Part shown: piece after piece, positions 12,210-25,500 of the stretch
How positions within the stretch are numbered: position 1 is the stretch's first letter
Layout of the letters: each line of letters opens with the position of its first letter
Assembly: GCA_008360975.2 (NCBI GenBank)
Contig: CM039179.1
Location: 55,094,666-55,158,665, forward strand
DNA: 64,000 bases
Reading direction: 5' to 3'
Source: Lichenostomus cassidix
Taxonomy: Eukaryota > Chordata > Aves > Passeriformes > Meliphagidae
Notes under the pieces: model-generated
Told to the model about the DNA's origin: nothing
Database searches by the model: none
The model's input: the letters and a program-made list of their open reading frames with translations, nothing else
Translations under genes and position numbers: made by a program

Positions 12210-13140
12210 TGGTGTAAGTGTAATTACATGTCTCCAAATAAAGTGGCATGTAAATGAAAAATTAATGTAACAGTAAAATAAAAAATTCTACTAGTACAAT
12301 ACAAAAGTGTACACAAGAATTGCATCATGTAATGAGTACATAAAAAGGAAAGTGAACTTATATGCCACTCCTTTATTGACATGAGACAACCATGTGACCA
12401 TGACAATCTTTATTCTCTTCTTCCCCACTGAAGTCTACAGAGGCAGGGTCTGCATAAGATGCAGCAAAGCTCCTCTTTTGTTAGCACTTGGTGTCAGCCA
12501 GTCATGTGGTGGCTTGTGGTGCAATTTTTTTCCCCGTTAGATCACAGACGTGTCTTCCCTTCTTTACACAACTTTATTTTGTAACCACTTGTGCAGTTCT
12601 GTACATAGTGAGAGAAGGAACCAGGGCTGAACATTCTCATTCATCACCTGATCCATAACTATTTGAAGGGACAGGCTCTCCACATTTACACAAGATCTGT
12701 TCTTCCCTTCTTCACCAAAACAATGACCAGCTTTCCAGATAATCCATAGGGTAGCCCAGTGACTGATGACATTTGTGAGAGGATATTGTGGGTAACTGCA
12801 CTCAGGGCTGCTGTACCTGCCTTGAAGGATTTCTTGATGGGACCCTGAGTAACCTGTCAGTCACTATTAACACATTCCTGGGAGCCAGCGGGATGACTAG
12901 GAATGCTTTTGCTCACATCAGAATTGTAAAAAATATAGTTTAACTGCCAAGCTTGCATTTTTTGCAGGGCTAATCCACACAGATTTGAAAGATCATATTG
13001 ATGGGCTGTATTCATGCCAACTATTACAAGCTCCTAACTTCCCATGCAGACTAACATAAAGTAGCCACTGAAACTGGGATTGCTAAAGCATTCATCACCC
13101 TGCCCTGTCCACATCAATTGTCTCCAACCTCCCAAATCAC
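12210..13140. other. Unassigned block, possible retrovirus interior or retrocopy
   Basis: After the LTR-like segment comes about 900 bases of moderately GC-richer DNA (especially 12420-13140). On the minus strand there are stretches with plausible coding texture but frequent stops. AATAAA signals follow on that strand (TTTATT at 12409-12414 and 12372-12377 on plus). That layout would suit a decayed processed copy on the minus strand or a degraded retroviral interior. I could not match it to any protein. Confidence 0.25.
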
Positions 13141-14886
13141 TGCAGCTTATAATTTAGTCCAGTGACTGAGCAGCAGCTAACTCTGGCTCCTTCTAATGTA
13201 TCAATCTAAGAAATGGTGGCTGATCAGAAACCTCTGCATGTTAAGGAATCCATATTTATAGGGAAGCAAAATCAGGGGAAAAAAGGCAGGTGGTAGCCAT
13301 TTCACTCATTCACATCTAACATGCAGTTCAGCAGGAGTCAATGCAGTAAGACATATACCTACTCCTTCTTAGATATAAAAAAACTTTTTAAGTCTGAGCA
13401 GCTCTTATTGTCAGAGAGAAATGGGCATTTTCAACAAGTGATTGAAATCACCCTTTGTTGCCAAAGTCAGTCATGGAGAAATTTATACAGCAATTCTAAG
13501 CACCAAATTAAACTCCCTCTCTCCTGGCTCTATCACTTCCTTGGTATATGAAATTATCTCACATTTGAGGAATGGGAGGAAAAGAGAGAGATCTGTATTG
13601 TATTCACAAGTATATTTTCCAAGCAATGTTTAGAAAGAATGTCCAGCAATTACCATGTGTTTTCTGCTGAAGTTCACATGTATGATTAGTATGCAGGTTT
13701 GAAAATAATAGTCTTATGTAATCAATTTTTATTTTTTTATGTTCAACAATAAACTTGGAAAAAATAAAATGCTTTTTATGTGTTTGAGATCAGCTTATTT
13801 TTATTCCCAGTGCTTCCCAGGTGCTTGCTATGTTTAATAGAATATGCTTTAAAAGAAACTTTACTCAAGTAGAGCAACATTGCCTTTTGGAAAGCATTGA
13901 GGTGCAAGAATTAAAAAAGTAGCATTATTCATTAAAGTTATATTTAATTGGTAAGTGCTTTTCATTAAAATAACATATGATGTTTGGACTAATATACATT
14001 TATAACACTTCAGTATTAGTTTAGGTTTCTTAGGTCTTTCTGACTTACTGAGGGAGTTCAGTATTACAAAAATTAATCATTTTTTTGTTTTTATTTTGTT
14101 TGGTGCTTTTTTTCATTTTGTTTGATGAACAAGTGAAACCACTTACAAGACTTGGATCTTAAGTATTAATAATGAGTACAGTATGCCCTTGACCTATCCT
14201 TCCTTGAGTTACTGAATCATATTAGCTACATTCAATTGCATTTAAATTGGCTTGCCACTTATTCCTTTTATCATTAGTTGTACCGTGATGTGAAATAACT
14301 TCATCTGTTTCTCCCCTTCTTGTTTCACCATTTGAAGTTAAGTGCCTAGCTTTTACTTAAAAAAAAAAGGTGTATATTTGTTCTGCTTGCCACATGTTAA
14401 AAAAAAGTTGCAGATGACAACACTCCAATTTTGAAAGAAAGTTCCACAATTTTAGAAATAACCTTGACAGAACAGAAGCATAAAAGCACTCTACTTTATG
14501 GAAAAGCCATTGCTGAAACTGAAATAAGGAGGTTTTGAGTGTTTCATTGGTGGTGACTGCAGCTTCCAGAATGGGTTGTTAAACAAAATTTCAGTAAAAA
14601 CTGACAGCAGTTCAAAAACATATGTAACAATAAGTAACATTGTTTCATTTTTGTCTTTCATCATGAAGGTTGTTAATAAATAACTGTATGTTGTCCACAC
14701 TGAAATATTTCCTTAAAATACAGGGCTCATCTGAGGTAAAACTTTGGAACTGCTTAATGTATCACAGCAGTAATATAGGATGAAAAAGCCTAAACTGTCT
14801 TACTTAATGAAAAAAAAGCATTTGAGTAAGAGGTTAATAATTACCCTAATTAGATTTGCTCAGTATAATCTGCTGAGTAGTCCTTG

Positions 14887-14904
14887 ATGAGCACAAGTGC
14901 TCAT
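14887..14904. repeat. 18-bp inverted repeat
   Basis: ATGAGCACAAGTGCTCAT has perfect 8-bp arms around a central AA. It lies about 45 bases after a homeodomain-site-like stretch with two TAATTA/TAATTAG cores (about 14838-14853). Confidence 0.8.
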
Positions 14905-16910
14905 GACCCTAATTCTATTTACTTGTCTCACCATCACAATTAAGAGAGGGATCTAAGCAGATCTGTACTTCCCTCATTTTCCATATTTTTACAGCTGTTA
15001 CTTTAGATGAGACACAGCATTTCACAAATTAAGTTCGATAGCTTCTGAGCTGGAGCTGATTCAGGACTGGGCAGCTCAGTGTTGGAAGACTCAGTAAACA
15101 ACTGTGTACATCTGGGTACATAGATGTATTTAAGTAGATGAACACCCTTAGCCTGTGGCAAATGTTCTCAAAGTCACATACAATCAACCAAATCATGTTT
15201 TCATTGTGCAGTTTCTCTGCTAGGGATCTAGAAATCAAGGAAAATAGAGATATCATGAAAAATCTGCATTTTCCAGTACATGACAAAAACTTAAATTTCC
15301 TTAAGCATGCAGCTGCAAGCAAGCATGGTAAAACAGTTTAAAAAAACCAGTTATGCAGTGCTGCCCCTGAACCTACTTCCTCAGTTTCAGAAGTAGTGGT
15401 TCAGTGATCATTATAAAGAAAAAAATAAAGACATCTGCATAACAGAATTCATAGATTTCATGGGATTGCATAAACATCCCCCTCTCAGAGCCACCACTGG
15501 TGGGATCATGGGACACTATGAAGGTTTACAAAAGTGGTGGTCCTGACTGGCTGTAATGTTCTCCAGCAGAGAATAATAGCCAGATATAAAACAGGCACCA
15601 TGGCTCTCTCTGTCTGCCCTTCTCCTTTTTGGAAAAGAGCCATATTGTGAAAGGAAGGGTTTCAAGAATTGCTGTCTCAGGGTTGTGCAGTTTTAAGGGA
15701 AAGGGTTCTGTTCTTCAGTGATGAAAGTGGACAGCTCTCCAGAGTACAAAATTCACGTCTTCTAAGAATAAAAATAGTTATAATAAATTACATTTTTAAA
15801 TTAGTCTTTGCTATAGGTTAATTTCACATGAAGCTTTGGGAATACGGTGCAATGTATTCATCACTACACTGTATCAGCAATTCTTTCTATAATTTCAGAG
15901 AAGCAGTTTTTAATGTGTTATTTCAGAATAATAAAAGTGAGGGAGGAGCCTTGTTACTACTATTCGGAGGCATGTGTGTCATGGCTACCATCAGGCTTGT
16001 TAGTCCAGTAATCCCCTGAAAAAATTATTACATAATAAAAGTGAAAGATAAGTCAGAGGAGAATTAAAATAAAGAAACAAAACCAGTTACAATGGACAAA
16101 TAGGATTTGCATGAGAGTGCACTAGAATACCTCAGGATAAGGAAGACATCCCTTAAAAGCAGCAGGAAGCAAATTACACCATCTGTTCAAAAAAACAGCC
16201 TTTTCAAAGTACCTTTAGGGCTTCACATAAACACTGTCTCAAGTGCCTTTTGCAGTATGTCTATCACTGCCTAGAAATGTTTCAGAAGAGCAACCCACAG
16301 AGATCTATAATCTCTAGTCAAAAGCAATTATTATAAATTCATCTGAAAACACAGCTGAGTTTTCAAAATCTCACCACATACGTTCTACTGTATTGCAGAG
16401 ATCTCGCTCTAATGCCCTGACCTGCTAAGCTTTGGGCAAGGGAGTTCAAATAAATTTAAGATATCTGACTATTGCTAATTACATATAAGGAGCACAGTAA
16501 TGCCAAGATAAATTAAATCATATTTTTTCAGGGTTTTTGCAAAAAACAAATTCTTCCAAGAAACAAAACAAGAGTTGAATTATCTACATATAAATATCTT
16601 ATCTATGTACAGTGTATAGATTAAAACCAGCCTTAAATTTGAGTACATATGCTGTCTAAATAAAAATACACAAACAAATATGGTAGACAGTTTTTGTACT
16701 AGATCCCACAGGGAAATATCTGGGGGAAAAGAAAAAAAGCTGTAATGGAAAAAAAATCTACTTTTTTATGATTTTTTTTTTCCCTTAGAAGAAGAATTAT
16801 GTCTGAAGGAACTTTCCACCCAGGCAGAAACACAACTATTTTATCCTTGGCCTGAATCACAAGGTCAAAATCCTCCAAGTGTGCTTGGCAGATAGCATAT
16901 AGGGTGAAAA

Positions 16911-16942
16911 ATTATATATAGAGATATATATATACACATACA
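16911..16942. repeat. TA/CA-rich low-complexity tract
   Basis: TATATA-type repeats interrupted by GAGA merge into a short CACATACACA segment. Confidence 0.8.
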
Positions 16943-17716
16943 CAATAAAACAATAAATACAATGATATTTGAATCACTGCATTCTACCTCTCCTTGCATG
17001 TTTGGCTTCATTCTTGAAATTACTAAGCATCCTAAAGTTTAAAAGAGGTGTAATCATGAAGCCCTGTAATACTGCATTGTCATGACTATTAGCAGGTCAT
17101 AAAGTCATTTACACTGAGTTTGCACAGCCTCAGAACTGAGGCTTGTCTAACTTGTTCTGTCTGAAGTTACTTTGACCTGTCTACAGCTGTTTTACTTTAG
17201 CTGTGACAGAGGTTTTCCAACTGAGGTGGGGGATAATTCGTTTTGTGTTTATCTTTGCATAGTAAAAACACGGATTTTTATAGATAGCAGTTACAAGCAG
17301 TTTTTCTATGGAGAATGAGATATTTATGACTGTACCACAGTGATGCAGTGTAGAGAAATTGGGATACAGTACAATAACAGCAGCCTTGAGAAGCGAGGAC
17401 ACAGGAGGCAAAGTGCAGAAGTGCAGGCACAAAATGATGAGGGGGTGGCACAGGCACAGACTGGCACTGGAGACCACACAGCTGCACACAGCTCACCCAC
17501 AGCCAGCTCTGGAAATGCAGACCTGGAGCTGGGGCAAGCCCATGGTTAACAAAAAGGACAAGAATACCTAACATACCTAAAGGCACCATGTATTTGGAAA
17601 TACAGTCTGCTGCAGACTAATGAAGAAAATTATGTAAAACTGTGTTAGAAAATACATGGAAAGGATCCCAACTGGATTCTACAATGAAGGAGGAGAAACC
17701 ATTAATAGGCACACCC

Positions 17717-17770
17717 ATGCACAGAATCATAGAATAATAGAATGAGTAAAGCTGGAAGGGGCACTCATCC
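17717..17770 (-). mobile_element. Short CR1 3'-end fragment
   Basis: The antisense of a CR1 terminus is visible: two imperfect "agaatcatag"-type octamers followed by "gctggaagggg". Similarity fades after about 50 bases. This fits a heavily 5'-truncated, minus-oriented insertion. Confidence 0.6.
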
Positions 17771-18782
17771 TTCTCCCTGGGACAGAACTCCAGACATTCC
17801 AGGTGTTCTCTGACATAAAGGGCAATTGCACCACTTTGCTTCCCTGGCCTGTTTTTTCCTAAAAAAACATGTAGACATTCATAACATTTGAATCATGCAA
17901 ACTATTGGGATTTAGAGAAAAACTTCCCTTGGTGATACATAAATTGTGATGCACTTACATCATTAAAGCCACTGAGATTTGCATCCTTTGTTTCAATGAG
18001 ACTTTCCTTACAAACAACCTCTCCTACAGAGAGGAAGGGTCTGGCTCCTTAAGCTGGTTATATATTTCTTGCTATATGACATAAATGAACATCACTGACT
18101 GAAAAAAACCCAAAAGATGATGTCCTGGACTCAAGAAAGAAATGTATTATAAGAATATGTGTGAGATCTAGCAAAGATTCAATAACATGAAGACTATAAA
18201 TACAAGAATGAGATATTATAAAGGATTTCTTTAATTATTTCAAATTTAAAAAAATGTGTGAAGTAGCTGATATTTTGCCTTATCATTTTTACTAGATTCT
18301 GCCAAATACATTCTTTATTAGATGATATTCTATTACGTTAGGTTTCCTAGATTTCAAGTACTACTTTTCCCCTCAAGATAATTTGCAGTGTCATGCTATT
18401 TAACCTCTCACTACAAAAATGTATTGGAACCATAACAACCCAACTCTGAACATGGCCCTGATTTTTCCAATTAAAAATATTACAAATCTATTTCTCCTTA
18501 TATTGCTTTACAGTAACTACATTTAATTTCACATAGTTTTAGGCTGTGATTTCTTTATGGAAACTGTATCTATTGTGCTACTGCATCTGTCTTTCAGTCA
18601 GATACTGCTAATGTCCATTTTTCCAGCTGAGCTGATTGAAGGAATGAAATTCAAATTCAGTGGTCATCTGCATTTAACAGTCACAAATTCAAGCTTTTAC
18701 CTTGTCTGTCACAAAAAGAGAACACAATTTGCTTTTGGCTACTTCCCATACAAAAATGCCAAACCCCTATCCACAGGTCTCC

Positions 18783-18819
18783 AAAAAAAAAAAAAAAGAA
18801 AGAAAAAAAAGAAAAAAAA
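18783..18819. repeat. A-rich simple repeat
   Basis: Runs of A are broken by single G residues over 37 bases. No retrotransposon body or target duplication is seen beside it. Confidence 0.9.
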
Positions 18820-21631
18820 TGTATTTAGGTTAAGAAACATTTATTCCTCCTCAAAATATGTTTTCCTGACCAAAATATATAAACCTCATAAAAATTTATC
18901 AGCTTACAAGGAAAACTAACTGCATAAACAGGCTGCTGGCAGCTAATCTCTCTGATTATGCAAAGATGGAATTAGAGTATGAATTACTGATGGTCTTGCA
19001 GGCTTGGATTCCCTGCTTCAAAAAGACTAAATTCCTTTATGTTCTGTGACAAATGACCTACCTAGCTGTTCAGCCATACAGTGGAACAAGTACAGGAACT
19101 TGATACTGGTGAAATTTGATTGTAAAAAAACCTAATCCACCCTGAGTGCTAGCAGATTGTCTCAATATAATTAATGTCATTTCCTTTGTATCAAATTATA
19201 CTTTGTTTTCATTCTTCACAGTCTTAGAATAGGAGAGGAATGGAGAAAAATAGGACCACACTTCAGTCAAGAGTCTGCCAAATCATCACAAAACACCTGC
19301 ACAAAAATGTTTGTTGATACAGCTATGTTCAGTGAAATTTTATGAAATTGACATTGTCCTTCATTAGCCACACAAACTCATATGCTTTTAAACTATATAC
19401 AAGCCTCTGTAAGAGCTACATTAAGAATATTTCACAGAATTGACGTGTGTAGAAACCTGGATTTCAAGACCACAAGATGTCTATGGGGTATTAAATAAGA
19501 AGTCAGCTCCATTCAATATGTAAAAGAAATGAGCAAGTGCTCACAGGAGCTTAAGCACCACTTCTGCTAATGACATAGTTGTGTTTGCTTTTACAACATC
19601 TTCCCATTTTGCTCTTTCAGAGGTGAATTAATTCCCTCTTCTTGTTAAAAAGAAATGAAAACTGAAATTTCCAAAGAACCCAAGGTTGTCATACATTCAC
19701 TGAGAATTTCTGCCACTTAAACTATTGCAGTTGATCAAGGAACAATTCTGAGATGGCCCGGAAGTGACAATGCAGATTATTCAACCAAAAACCTTGATAA
19801 TTGAAGACTGAATAAGCAGGCCACACCAGATACAAATTTACTTGTGTGATCTGAATTCTTTTTGTTTATCATCAATTTCAAGAGCAAAGATCTGAAGAGG
19901 GGAGGGAGATGCCCAGAAAGACAGTAATCTTGTTAGATATATTAAATTTATCTATAGGCAAGAAGCAACAAAGCTGCAATTCATAGGATAGATCTATTTC
20001 TTCAGAGCTGTCTCTTCATCCAGACCACCTTTCTTTTGATATAACATTTTTGTACAGAATTCTTTTGAGTGAAGATTAACTGTACACTCAAGTTGACTTC
20101 TGCTCAGCTGTCACCCCCATCACTCTATTTTAGGCAGAAGGTATGGAATACCAGCTGTCAGCATACCACTTGAGGAGCTGGTTTATTTCTATGAGTTTTG
20201 AAGGCTGTTGCCACAGAGAGGACTGGCCTTTTGTAGGTTTGAAAATATGGGATTGCCATTGCTTTAACAGATCACAGGATGTACTAACTCTGTAAGCCTC
20301 ATTACTTAATCTTTTTTTATCTTAATATTTCTTTTGTCTGGGCTTATTTTGGGGCTTTCTGGCGTTTTTTTTTTCACTTGCTTAGCTGTAATAGCCATTG
20401 TCAAGTAGCCAGGTGAATATTATCTTTTTTGTTTTCGTCGTGCTTAGCTTTGTACAATTTTGTAAAGCAGGTACAATGCCTACTGTTACAAAAACATTGA
20501 TTCATTTCTGTTACATAATAGCTATTGATAAAAACCATTTCCTGTAGGATCTATTACCCTAAAATGTTGTGGGATGCAGAGGAGTACAAGCACAGGATGA
20601 GAGCAGAAGCCTTGTAAGCATGTGCACGTGACAGCATCAAAAGCCTCAAGTCAAAGAATAGGTCAGCACTTGTTGGTTAATGAACATTAAAGGAGTGCAG
20701 CCTTGTGAGATGGATAGAATTTGTTTCAGGGGTTAACAAACAGAGAAAGACAGAGGTACTTAGATCATGCAAACCACACCATGTATAGTAAATGTGGATG
20801 TAGCTGAAGTTACAGAGCAATTAAGAGAGAATGAGGTGTTCTCAATGTGTCAAAAAAGCTCTCAACAGTGAGGAAGAAAGCCCCACTACTGACATTTGGA
20901 TCCTCACACCAGGATCTGTAACTTGGTGAAGGAGTTGGGATGCTTACAATTCCCAATAACACCCTCAGAAGAGCATTGGTTGTGCAAGCAGAATCCCATA
21001 GAAACAGAGTTTTGTGAAACTTTTTGTACAGCAATGTTACTGATATTAATACTATTTTTTTTCTGGATTAATTGGACAATTTCAAGTAAAGCTCTTAGCA
21101 CCATTACACAAGGCTACTAATAATACTTATGGCAGCTTGAGTAGATTTACATTTTAAATTTATTAAGAATAACTTCTCAGCTTCATATAAAAGACATGCT
21201 GCTTTGACATGCAAAGACTATAGAAGTAATGAAATAAATCTTCTTTTTAAATGGCTAAATAAAAGTTCATGTTCCTGTTGTGGCATTTCATGAACTAAGA
21301 AAAAAGGCTTTTTGCTCTTTCTAACTGCAAGATTTCAGCAGTCTGTTTGACCAAGAGGAGTATCAAAGATTTAAAGAAAGATTGTGACAGAAATCATTAA
21401 AACGTTGAGCAAAGCAGCTATATATTGGTCATTCCAACCCAAACAATTATTTTTAATGGTTGTTCTAGACTTTCAGAGTAGTTTTTTTTCAAAGCTTAAG
21501 GGCCGTGATCCTCTGAAAATGTATCTCACATAATGGTAGTGAAACTGTCAATTTTTGCCATGTATTAACTATCCAAAATACCTATTTGGAGTACTAGCTG
21601 GACACAATTTGTACCTCTTTCTTTGAGTCCT

Positions 21632-21663
21632 TATGAAATTCTTGACCTATGAAATTCTTGAGG
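21632..21663. repeat. Tandem duplication, 16-bp unit x2
   Basis: TATGAAATTCTTGA is repeated back to back; the copies differ only in the last two bases (CC against GG). Confidence 0.9.
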
Positions 21664-22032
21664 AAAGGATGGAACCTCTTCAAGATTACAGCAGGAATTG
21701 ATCGGCCAAAGCAATTTTAGATAATGAAATTGGTACTCAGATTATTTTCTGACTGAAGAAATGGGAGTGTCATAAACAAATAAACAGCTAGAAGAAAGTT
21801 TCTTGGCTCTGTACAGCAGATTTTAGTTCTCTCCATCACTTTTACAGAAATCATTTGAATTTGCATGTATGCATATAATTATATATATATGAAATTAAAT
21901 TTTGGTTGTGAATAGCAAAGTCATATACCTTCCTCTGCTTTATTTGAATAATTGCTTCAGTGGCATGTTTTTGGCTAGCAAATTGTCCCATGCATTATTT
22001 GCAACTAAAATGGATTCATATAATAGTATTAT

Positions 22033-22061
22033 AAAAAAAAAAAAGAAAAAAGAAAATAAAA
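22033..22061. repeat. A-rich simple repeat
   Basis: A 12-base A run is followed by AAAAAG-type units. It is low complexity. Confidence 0.85.
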
Positions 22062-22520
22062 TATTAGGAGGAATGAACTGTGGAAGGGTGAGATGGTGTG
22101 CCTGAGGTATCAGGAAATGTGTTACACAGCCAGAAGTTGCATACTGATCTCTTAATCTAGGGTCTTAGTCTCAACCCCATCCAATCATATTTGCTCAGAC
22201 ACTCTCATCAAAGCAGATTCTAACACAACAAATTCCTGTTATGTAAAAGGATATTTCTTTGCATATATGTGCAGAGGTGCTTCTTTCTTATCTAATCATG
22301 TATTTATTCATAAACACTTTGTCCCAGAAATTAAATGACTTTGTAGTTTTGGTAAATGTATGGAAGACATATGGAAAACGCATATAGGACAAATTCAAGC
22401 CTTAGGTGAAAACTCAGATAATTTCATGACTAAGCTTCACCTGATACTGAATCAAAACATGGAAATTAATGGCTTGTGATTCAAAGGCCTACTATAGTCA
22501 ATTACATCAATTCCTACCCA

Positions 22521-22587
22521 AGGCAGGGGATGTGGCACTAGTCCCTTAAAAGTTCCTTCCAACCCAAGTCTTTCTATGATTCTATGA
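22521..22587 (+). mobile_element. CR1 3'-terminal fragment
   Basis: The segment reads as the last 67 bases of a CR1 in sense orientation: "aggcagggg", then "ggcactagtcccttaaaag", then "ttccttccaaccca". It ends in two good copies of the diagnostic terminal octamer (TTCTATGATTCTATGA). It is a severely 5'-truncated insertion, and the well-kept octamers argue that it is not among the oldest copies. Confidence 0.9.
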
Positions 22588-25500
22588 AATCCATTATTAA
22601 TCATTTATGCTTCTTCTTTTCTGTGAGTTTGGGGTTTCTGTTTAATTGGGTTTGGGTTGTCTTTAGCTGGTCGAGATACATCAGCAAGTACCAACACCTT
22701 GTGGAAAGTTTTGTCAAAAGCTGTCTGAGGACAGAATTTTTGAAACAGTGTAAGGGAATCACAAAAGCAGTATGTGGGAGACTACATTGCACAGCTTGTT
22801 TTCTTATTGCCCTTGAAGAATGCCACCACAGATCATAATCTCTTAAATAAAGTCAGGCATATTCTGTATGTTTTCAGTCTGTACTGTGAGTATTTCACTA
22901 AGGTACCATAAATATTAGCCATGATTCACTGACATTAAAAAAGTGCAGCAGTCTCTATGACTACCGAGTAAGTCTGTCAAGAGCCTGAAAATTCTGAATT
23001 TACTCTTCATTCAGAAATAAGACTGTATAAACTATAAAAAAATTTTAAGTAATAGTTTTGGTTGTTTTTTTTTTTAATTTGTTAATAATTCATAGTATCA
23101 CAGTATTTTACAATCTGTGATGTTTGCTGCTCATTAGTTCAAACAATAGCACAGGCAGAAATACATCTTCTAGTAAGGTCACATATTACCACCACTAGAA
23201 TTTCCTGATACTATCATATGCAAGATGGAATGGTGATGGCAAGTGGAGTGTTAACAGTGAAAAGTATATTAGAATAAATGGTATTGATTATTTAGTACTA
23301 AGCAAGTAGTACTACTTGTCAAGCTAACGTAATTCAGTTCTGCAGAAATAAACCTAATATTCAGCTGTCTACTTGACATCTTGTCTTTCTCGAACAGAAC
23401 CTATATTATAATCATACATGGAAATAATTAATGACAAAGGAAAGGCTGCAAAAGCAAATAGTGTCTTGATATTGATGATAGTCTCTTAAAGGAATTCCCT
23501 CAAGAATTCTTTACCTGGGCAATGACTTAAAGTTAGCTGAGGCATTTATTTAGTTAGATGAGAATTACATAAGAGAGGAAATTGCAGTGAGGGGGATGGG
23601 ATCTAAAGGCAATGCTAATCGACAGCAAAATTAGGGTTGAATCAGGTTCTTCAACAGCTTTCATAATAACATAACTTTGGTTTCTCCTGGAATAATCTTG
23701 GCTTCTATATTCAAAGAGTAAGAGTCAGAAAAACCCATTATTTTCCGCTGCCACAAAAAGCTTACATTCTTTCCAGCAAGACACAGAAGTAGATGCTTTG
23801 GTGCTTGAGTCTCTGTGTTGTGACATTGCGAATTATTGTATCCAACTCTGGAAGCCACCAGTGGAAAAGTTTATCCTGTCACAAGCCCACTTACAGTTAG
23901 TCCTATTGTCCAACACTTGCAGTAAGAGAGTCCACATGCTCCACAACACATCCTGTTTCATTCACATTAGCACCTATCTCCAGAATCATGATACAATTTT
24001 TCTGCATGGAATATGAGGAGAGCATAATTTCTAAGAGTCTATAATGGAAAGGGCTACAGTACACACAAATTTCCTAAGAATCCTGCTACATACTCATTTA
24101 AAAAAAAATTTAAAAACTTAGAAAAAAAAAATTACAGACTGACCATCTCCTCCTGAGCATTTTACATATTTTCAGAGGAATTTCTGCATTTATTATCTAG
24201 AGAAAGTGTTTGTCCATGGTTATTAATTTTGTGTGAGATCTGAGGTGGCAGTGCAGAAGGATGAAGATCTGCTCACAGCAGATGGCGTATCTTGGTCTCT
24301 CTAATTCCATGGGGACCCTATAATTCCTTGGAAGCCCAAGGAAGGAATGTATAAATGGTGTAAGAATTACTTGCAGTCAGAAAACAGCAATATTATTTTC
24401 AATAAAATTTTATATATTAGTTCTTTTTTTTTCATTACTCTACCTGGAGATCCTAATCCATTATATTCATTCAAGTTAACACTAAGATCAATAGAATTTT
24501 TGCCTGAATGAGAAATGTAAAATTTGGAGAGAAGGTAGTATTCATACGTAAGAGAATGTCTTCTTTGTGCTGAACTGTGAATCATGCAACAGATTTTCTG
24601 AATAGAACACATATTGCCTGCAGCAGAAGAGCTGATTATTTCCGATTATAAAGGAGATAATATTCATCTGAGGATAACTTCCAATTTTAGAGATCAAAAT
24701 GTCATAAGGGGTTAAATGTAGGGGTTAAAATACAACAAATTAAGTATCCAAGCCAAGCAGAGACTGGATTTCTGTTCCAACTCAGGTAAAATAGCAATAG
24801 ATTTGCAAGGGATTTGAGAGGAAAGTTCTACTCACTATAAGTAAGAGAACTTGTCAAGAATATCTTTATTTTGTTTGCTTTAAAATCTGCTCTACATTCC
24901 TTGCAGCAGAACAGACTGGCAAGGTATAGCAACCTCACAGTGACATAAAGAATTTAAATGTTTTAAAACCTGGCTGCCTATCTACAAATTATCTTCTGCC
25001 TATTGCTTAGATACTGACATTAATGCTCCTTTTTACTTTCTTATTGCTGAACTTTTCCTTCTCAAGACTACCTCTGCTTTGGTTCAGTTGCTACCACCCC
25101 TCATGAAGATTGCAAAAGTCTTCACAAGAAAGAAGTAAATGAGAAAGAGAAAATTTGCTATTCTAACAGGATGCTCCTATTCTCACTCCATCAGGGGATA
25201 ATTTTTATCGCATTTGATCCCTTGTATTTATCACTTCTCAATGCATGTCAGAATAGTTTGGCATAGAAAGATAGTTTAAAATTATTATTGAAATCTGGAT
25301 ATTGCAAGCCATAATATTTTCCTGACTAGTTTCCTACTGTCATGTCTATACTATACAACTGTGTTGACTGAAGGCTTTGCAGCTGAGCGTGTGAGCCAGT
25401 TTTTCTCTGAGTCTGTTTGCCTGTTTTAGGCACTAGACAGCACAGTATGATTTGTGTACTTGGCTTTTCAGAATCACGTCACAGAACTGTGAAATTACCA

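Larger units (their letters stand above)
13141..17716. other. Unannotated AT-rich non-coding DNA
   Basis: No gene or transposon is recognised. The longest open frames are 102-103 codons (17589-17181, minus), in a slightly GC-richer patch at 17340-17560 with overlapping frames on both strands, which suggests chance. A TA-rich patch lies at 16911-16942 and an inverted repeat at 14887-14904. Confidence 0.65.
17771..22520. other. Unannotated AT-rich non-coding DNA
   Basis: No gene or interspersed repeat is recognised. It includes A-rich tracts at 18783-18819 and 22033-22061 and a 16-bp tandem duplication at 21632-21663. A 120-codon frame at 18557-18919 runs through the A-rich tract, giving a lysine string, and is not credible as a gene. 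Confidence 0.65.

Noticed and set aside
17181..17589. Four overlapping frames of 69-103 codons on both strands
   Set aside because: Overlap in several frames without any motif indicates a stop-poor, GC-richer patch rather than a gene.
18557..18919. 120-codon frame with a lysine run
   Set aside because: The lysines come from the A-rich simple repeat at 18783-18819; the rest is unremarkable.
20810..21120. Open frames of 66-74 codons on both strands
   Set aside because: Short, overlapping and without motif or conservation clue.
21428..21460. "cattccaacccaaacaatt", like the end of a CR1 3' UTR
   Set aside because: Too short, with no octamer repeat after it and no CR1 sequence before it.
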